34,693 nucleotides of DNA from an uncultured Lysobacteraceae bacterium (GTDB taxonomy: Bacteria; Pseudomonadota; Gammaproteobacteria; Xanthomonadales; Xanthomonadaceae), in contig CAMLLG010000042.1 in assembly GCA_946480825.1 (NCBI GenBank), positions 1 to 34,693 of the forward strand, in the 5' to 3' direction. Both the position numbers and the translations under genes were made by a program. Shown here piece by piece: positions 29,625 to 34,693 of the stretch. Numbering within the stretch: the stretch's first letter is position 1; every line of letters starts with the position of its first letter. Below the pieces are notes generated by a model, which was not told the origin of the DNA, searched no databases, and was given only the letters and a program-made list of their open reading frames with translations.

Positions 29625-32600
29625 TCATGATGTCGGCCCTCCGTGGAAGAACCAATGCCTGCGAATCTCCTGCAGTAGATTACCGACGGATGGCGGCGCG
29701 AGAATCGACAAGTGATCGCAATCGTCGACATCGACGACCACCAACTGCGGCTCGAACCTTCGCCACGCCGCGACATCCACCGCGCCCTCCGAGACATCCC
29801 TCGACGATGCGCGGAAAAGGACGGCTTTGCCGCCGAAAGCCGTTTCGTGGCGATAAGGCATCGTGCATTGCCTGCAGAACAACTCGATCGAAGCTCCGAT
29901 GTCGGACATGCGTGCGTTGTCCGGCAAGAGGCGCGCCTGCTTCATCTTCTCGAAGACGATCGAAGTCAGCGCGGCATCGTCCGATCCGGAGAGCAGCGAC
30001 TCGGCGATATCGAACCGGATTCCGGCCGCGAGCTCCACCAGCTTGACATACTCGTGGAGGGCCGCGCTCCGATTCGCAACGATGGCCTCTCGGGGGTGCT
30101 GCGTATCCACCAGCATCACCGGCGCCACCGAGGCGGATGCCCCGATGAGCAATCGCGCGGCCTCCAAAGCGATCCAGCCACCGAAGGAATGACCGAGCAG
30201 GTGGTAAGGCCCCTCGGGCGACATCTCACGGATGACGTCCACATACCCTCGAGCCGCTTCTTCCACCGTGACGATCGTGCCGTCGCTCAACAAGCCCGGA
30301 GATTCGATGCCGATGATCGTCGGCCCGTCGGGAAAGCGTTCGCACAAATCGAGGAAAGAGGTCGAGTTGGCGCCAGCGCCGGGAATACAGAACACCTTGT
30401 CGCGCCCGGACGTCCCGCTGCGAATGATCAACGCCGACGAATGCGATCCGGCCTTGGCTGGTGTACCTTCGCCATCCAACCGCGAAAGCTCCATCGACAT
30501 GGCGGCCCCCAATCGAGCGGCGCAGTCGGGGTCCATCATCAGGCTCCAATGATCGCCGCCGATGGGATGAACGCACAGACGATCACCCAATACGGCGCCC
30601 CACCCGTTCGAAGGATCCACGGCCTGGTCCGCATGCGCCGTGAAAAGATGCACCGGCGGCTCGATCGGTCGCGCACGGTAGAGATGCGCGGCCATGCGCA
30701 GATCGAAGGCCAGCGCCATTCGGGACTCGAATTCTCCCGCGGACATGTCCTTTCGTATCCAACGATTGCGCTTGGCCAGATCGATCGCCTGACCGAGATC
30801 GGTCGCAGCATGGATCCGTGCGAGCTCGTCGTCCGCGAGTCGGTAACCTTGGTACTCGATATACGCGATCAGCAGCATCTTCCTGTCGCCGAGCGTCATT
30901 TCGACCCGGTCGGTTTCGGATTTGCCCCGATGCCAGCTATCGATCAACCCCACGAATTCGACCCGATGGCCATCGGCCGCAAGCAGACGCGCGACCTCGT
31001 AGGCCAATACCCCACCTGCCGACCAGCCGGCCAGACGATATGGGCCCGACGGCAGTTCCGTGCGGATGATCTCCGCATAACGCTGCGCCAGTTGTTCGGT
31101 GGTGGCATCCCGGCCGACCGACTGCCGATCCGCACGAATGCCGTAGAGGCCGATCTCGGGGGCCAGATGGCGAGCCAGACGCTCGTACGACAGCACTTCA
31201 CCGCTCGGCTCGTGGATGAATACGACGGGTGGACGTTTTCCGCCATGGCGGATGGTCACCCACTGATTCGAAGCCCCGTAACTGCTGTTGTTGGCGATGA
31301 GCAATTGCGCCAGCGCGCTCAACTCCTGGGCCAACAGTACGTCCTGCAGCGCTGCGTTGAATCCGCGCTGCCTCAAACCTTCGATGACCTGCAGGACCAT
31401 CAGCGAATAACCGCCCAGGTCGAAGAAGTTGTCGTGGCGGCCGACGCGTTCGACGTGCAGCAACTCGGCCCACAATTCGGCGATCATCTCTTCGACCTCG
31501 CCCTTGGGCGCGACGTAGACGCCGTGCGCCAGGCTGTCGCCTTCGGGTGCGGGCAACGCCCGGCGATCGACCTTGCCGTTGGCGTTCAACGGCAACGCAT
31601 TCATCGCGACGAAGGCCGTCGGCACCATGTAGTCGGGCAATGCCCCCGCCAGGGATGCGCGCAATTGCAGAGGTTCCGGCACGGTAGCGTCGTGAGGTGC
31701 TGTCAGGTAAGCCACCAATCGCTTGTCGCCAGGCGCATCCTCGCGCGCGATCACCACCGCCTCGCGCACGCCGGGCAGACGCATCAGATGCGCCTCGATC
31801 TCCCCGAGCTCGATGCGGAAGCCGCGCAGTTTCACCTGGAAATCGTTGCGGCCGAGGTATTCGATGCTGCCGTCGTCGCGCCAGCGCCCGATGTCGCCGG
31901 TGCGATACATGCGTGCGTCCGGAACGCCGGCGAACGGATCATCGACGAAACGCTCGGCGGTCAGCGACTGACGGTCCAGATAACCGCGCGCGACGCCATC
32001 GCCGCCGATGTGGATTTCGCCGGCGACCCCGATCGGGACCGGGCGCCGGGCTTCGTCCAGAAGATAGATGCGCGCGCCCGGCATCACACGACCGATGTTC
32101 GGCACTGCACCGTCGATCAGGCCACAGCTCGCATCGACACTGCATTCGGTGGGTCCGTACATGTTGAAGAACAGGATCCGGTCGATCGCGGCCAGCTCGC
32201 GCCATGTGACGGCATCGATGGCCTCGCCACCCAGCAGGAATTTGCGCAGATCGGGCGCCCGCCCGCCCAGCAGACCGGCTTCGCGCAGCATGCGCAGGTG
32301 GGATGGCGTGCCTTCGATGGCCTGGATGCGATGACGTTCGATGAAATCCAGCAACGCCTCGGCATTGAGTCGCGTTTCCTCCGGGACCAGATAGACACTT
32401 CGCCCGAAGGCGAGCTGTCCCCATGCCTTGACCGACATGTCGAATCCGAACGACGAGTTCCATGCGATGTTCGAGCATTCGCCCCCGACGCCATGGATGC
32501 AGGATTCCAGACCCTGGAGGAAATTCGTCGCGTTGCGATGTTCGACCATCACGCCCTTGGGCATCCCGGTGGATCCGGAGGTGTAGATGACGTACGCCAG

Positions 32601-34693
32601 GTGCGACGGGGCCAGCCCGATCGCCGCGGGATCGGGATCGGATGTCGGCCAGGCCGCCCACACGGATCGATCCCATGGCATGTCGTCCATCACCAGCACG
32701 GCCACTTCTGCCGGCAGAACGAGTCTCCCGCGCAACGCGGACTGGGTCAGCACCACGACAGGACCGCTGTCCTCCAGCATGTACGCCAGGCGCTCATCGG
32801 GGTAGACGGGATCCAGCGGCACATACGCACCGCCCGCCTTCAGCGTGGCCAGCATCGCGACCGCCATGTCGACGCTGCGGCCCAGACAGAGCGCCACGCG
32901 TCGATCGGGGCCTACGCCCAGCGAGCGCAGGTGGTGCGCGAGCTGGTTCGCGCGCTCGTTGAGCGCGCGGTAATCCAGCGACTCGCCCTCGTAGTGGATG
33001 GCGAGCGTTTCGGGCCGAGCGGCCGCCCGCGCTTCGAAGAGCGCATGGATCAGTGCGTCGCTTGCGGCCGGACGCAAGGCTTCGTTGAAACCGTGCAGCA
33101 CCAGCGCGCGTTCGTCCTGCCTGAGCAGATCGATATGATCGACGGTCTGAGCATCGTCGTCGACCATGGCCTTCAACATCGCATGGAGGTAATGCCAATG
33201 TCGTCGAATCGTACCCTCGTCGAACAGGGCCGTCGCATAATTCAGCTGACCGCCGATGCGATCGTCGATCTCGCGCAATTCCAGCGACAGATCGAACTGC
33301 GCGGTGTTGGGCGCGCCGCCGATGGCTTCAGCCACCAGTCCGGGCAATTCGATCTGCGCCTTGGGCGTGTTGTGCCAGGACAGCATCACCTGGAACACGG
33401 GATGATGGGCGAGCGATCGCGGCGGATTCAGCGCTTCCACCAGACGCTCGAAGGGCACGTCCTGCAGGCTCTGCGCCTGCACCGCCATCTGCTTTGCGTG
33501 AGACAGCAGCGCCTGCACCGTAGGCCGACCGGACAGATCGATCTTCAGCGCCTGGGTGTTGATGAAGAAACCGATCAACGGCTCGATCTCGGTGCGACTG
33601 CGGCCGGCATGTGAGCTGCCGATCACGATCTGCTCCTGGCCACTGAGCCTTCCCAGCACCGCTGCCCATGCCGCCGCCAGCGTCATGTACAACGTCGTCC
33701 CATGACGCTGACTGAGCGCTTTGAGCGCATGGGCGAGCTCGCTGTCGATATCGATATCGATGTTCGCGCCGCTGTAATCCTGGATCGGCGGACGCGGCCG
33801 GTCGGTGGGCAGGCAGAGCAGCGGCGGTGCGCCTCGCAACTGTTCCACCCACTGTCGCAGTTGCTGCTGCAATACCGGACCCTGCAGCCATTGACGCTGC
33901 CATACGCCGAAGTCGGCGTACTGGATCGGCAAGGGCGGCAGAGGATCCGGCTTTCCGTCGCGCATCGCTCCGTAAAGCACCGAAAACTCCTGCGCCAGGA
34001 TGCCGGCGGACCAGCCGTCGGAAATGATGTGATGCGTCGTGACCAGCAGTACATGATCGTCATCGGCCAGACGCAGAAGACGGCCGCGGATCAAGGGGCC
34101 CAGCATCAAATCGAACGGGGTATCGGCCTCTTCGCGACCGATACGCGCGATCGTCGCATCGTCTGCGCCGCCGATATCCTGGCGGATCAGCGCGAATGGG
34201 CGTGGCGCGTCGATCACTTGCCGGATCTGTCCGCCCATGCCGACGAAGCGCGTGCGCAGCACTTCATGGCGTTCGACGATCCGGTCCAGCGCGGCCTGAA
34301 GCGCGCGCACATCGAGCATGCCACGCAGGCGTACCGCTTCGGGAATATGGTAAGCCTCGCTGGCGCGCGCATCGACGCGGGAAATGAACCACAACCGGTG
34401 CTGCGCCAGCGACAGCGGCAACGGCGCCGATCGATCGGCACGGGTGATGGCGCTGAGCGTGTGCTGACCGGCTTCCGCGACATCCAGCGCGAGATCGGCC
34501 AGCCGCGGATGCGTGAACAGCACCGACAGCGGCAGCTCGATGCCCAGCCGCTCCCGCAACTGCGACACCAGCCGCACCGCCAGCAACGAGTGACCGCCGA
34601 GCTCGAAGAAGTCGTCGTGACGACCCACCCGTTCCACACCCAGCAGCTCCGACCAGATCGACGCCAGCGTCGACTCGATCTCACCCACCGTCG
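29625..34693 (-). CDS. NRPS terminal module, PCP-C-A-PCP-TE-TE (5' part outside window)
   Basis: About 1,690 residues of a nonribosomal peptide synthetase whose N-terminus lies beyond the right edge. Numbering starts at the window edge. PCP1 carries DFFELGGHSLL with Ser34. The condensation domain (about 85-515) has active-site HHIISDG at 219-225. The adenylation domain (about 545-1045) has LAYVIYTSGSTGMPKG, NMYGPTE, YRTGDIGR and NGKVDRR. PCP2 has LGGYSL with Ser1095. TE1 has GWSAGG (Ser1223), Asp1250 and His1380. TE2 has GHSFGG (Ser1501), Asp1528 and His1659. The specificity residues read by eye are D750 M751 K754 E792 L818 G820 M843 V851 D852 plus K1039. No epimerase domain is visible. Tandem TEs end several lipopeptide synthetases (arthrofactin, massetolide, lysobactin types), so release by macrocyclisation is expected. 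Confidence 0.95.
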   Translation of the reverse strand, partial: TVGEIESTLASIWSELLGVERVGRHDDFFELGGHSLLAVRLVSQLRERLGIELPLSVLFTHPRLADLALDVAEAGQHTLSAITRADRSAPLPLSLAQHRLWFISRVDARASEAYHIPEAVRLRGMLDVRALQAALDRIVERHEVLRTRFVGMGGQIRQVIDAPRPFALIRQDIGGADDATIARIGREEADTPFDLMLGPLIRGRLLRLADDDHVLLVTTHHIISDGWSAGILAQEFSVLYGAMRDGKPDPLPPLPIQYADFGVWQRQWLQGPVLQQQLRQWVEQLRGAPPLLCLPTDRPRPPIQDYSGANIDIDIDSELAHALKALSQRHGTTLYMTLAAAWAAVLGRLSGQEQIVIGSSHAGRSRTEIEPLIGFFINTQALKIDLSGRPTVQALLSHAKQMAVQAQSLQDVPFERLVEALNPPRSLAHHPVFQVMLSWHNTPKAQIELPGLVAEAIGGAPNTAQFDLSLELREIDDRIGGQLNYATALFDEGTIRRHWHYLHAMLKAMVDDDAQTVDHIDLLRQDERALVLHGFNEALRPAASDALIHALFEARAAARPETLAIHYEGESLDYRALNERANQLAHHLRSLGVGPDRRVALCLGRSVDMAVAMLATLKAGGAYVPLDPVYPDERLAYMLEDSGPVVVLTQSALRGRLVLPAEVAVLVMDDMPWDRSVWAAWPTSDPDPAAIGLAPSHLAYVIYTSGSTGMPKGVMVEHRNATNFLQGLESCIHGVGGECSNIAWNSSFGFDMSVKAWGQLAFGRSVYLVPEETRLNAEALLDFIERHRIQAIEGTPSHLRMLREAGLLGGRAPDLRKFLLGGEAIDAVTWRELAAIDRILFFNMYGPTECSVDASCGLIDGAVPNIGRVMPGARIYLLDEARRPVPIGVAGEIHIGGDGVARGYLDRQSLTAERFVDDPFAGVPDARMYRTGDIGRWRDDGSIEYLGRNDFQVKLRGFRIELGEIEAHLMRLPGVREAVVIAREDAPGDKRLVAYLTAPHDATVPEPLQLRASLAGALPDYMVPTAFVAMNALPLNANGKVDRRALPAPEGDSLAHGVYVAPKGEVEEMIAELWAELLHVERVGRHDNFFDLGGYSLMVLQVIEGLRQRGFNAALQDVLLAQELSALAQLLIANNSSYGASNQWVTIRHGGKRPPVVFIHEPSGEVLSYERLARHLAPEIGLYGIRADRQSVGRDATTEQLAQRYAEIIRTELPSGPYRLAGWSAGGVLAYEVARLLAADGHRVEFVGLIDSWHRGKSETDRVEMTLGDRKMLLIAYIEYQGYRLADDELARIHAATDLGQAIDLAKRNRWIRKDMSAGEFESRMALAFDLRMAAHLYRARPIEPPVHLFTAHADQAVDPSNGWGAVLGDRLCVHPIGGDHWSLMMDPDCAARLGAAMSMELSRLDGEGTPAKAGSHSSALIIRSGTSGRDKVFCIPGAGANSTSFLDLCERFPDGPTIIGIESPGLLSDGTIVTVEEAARGYVDVIREMSPEGPYHLLGHSFGGWIALEAARLLIGASASVAPVMLVDTQHPREAIVANRSAALHEYVKLVELAAGIRFDIAESLLSGSDDAALTSIVFEKMKQARLLPDNARMSDIGASIELFCRQCTMPYRHETAFGGKAVLFRASSRDVSEGAVDVAAWRRFEPQLVVVDVDDCDHLSILAPPSVGNLLQEIRRHWFFHGGPTS

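Noticed and set aside
29712..33614. A 1,300-codon plus-strand frame opposite the NRPS
   Set aside because: Antisense shadow of the NRPS. The Arg/His/Gln-rich translation shows no domain or start signal.

Overview
The window reads as the chromosome of a GC-rich gammaproteobacterium, most likely Lysobacteraceae/Xanthomonadaceae. The grounds are the gene order (hrcA-grpE-dnaK-dnaJ beside recN-fur-bamE-ratB-ratA-smpB-ssrA), a GTAG-type REP doublet, the Pseudomonas/Xanthomonas-like tmRNA tag ANDDNYALAA, and a large NRPS locus of the kind common in Lysobacter. The genus is inferred; no database was searched.

Bases 1-13344 are core genome: the 5' end of carA, dapB, tyrA (prephenate dehydrogenase with a C-terminal ACT-like region), a divergent diiron-type PF10118 protein, then the heat-shock cluster hrcA-grpE-dnaK-dnaJ on the minus strand. 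Two sigma32-type promoters can be read, one before grpE and one before dnaK. hrcA has a sigma70-type promoter placed so that its message may be leaderless. recN, fur, bamE, ratB/rnfH, ratA, smpB and ssrA follow. ssrA has a 17-bp-spaced promoter and a 15-bp terminator stem.

Bases 13431-24064 are accessory. A plus-strand heavy-metal efflux operon holds a His-rich small exported protein, czcC, czcB and czcA. These are followed by a HupE/UreJ-like membrane protein, a single-span 'anchor' protein and a second His-rich exported peptide. Next come a frameshifted, truncated MFS transporter remnant, a YqaA/DedA-type membrane protein and a divergently read chromate transporter, chrA.

Bases 24065-34693 are the 3' end of a minus-strand nonribosomal peptide locus. 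The NRPS enters from beyond the right edge with the visible order PCP-C-A-PCP-TE-TE, so it is the last module and ends in tandem thioesterases. Downstream on the same strand are a remnant of a TauD/SyrP-type dioxygenase, an intact TauD/SyrP-type dioxygenase, a second 2OG-Fe(II) oxygenase fused to a TonB-C/AgmX-like domain and a third domain, a four-TM PAF-acetylhydrolase-like esterase, and a UGT-type glycosyltransferase. Together these suggest a cyclic, beta-hydroxylated and possibly glycosylated (lipo)peptide. The least familiar element is the oxygenase-TonB-C fusion at 27157-28329.
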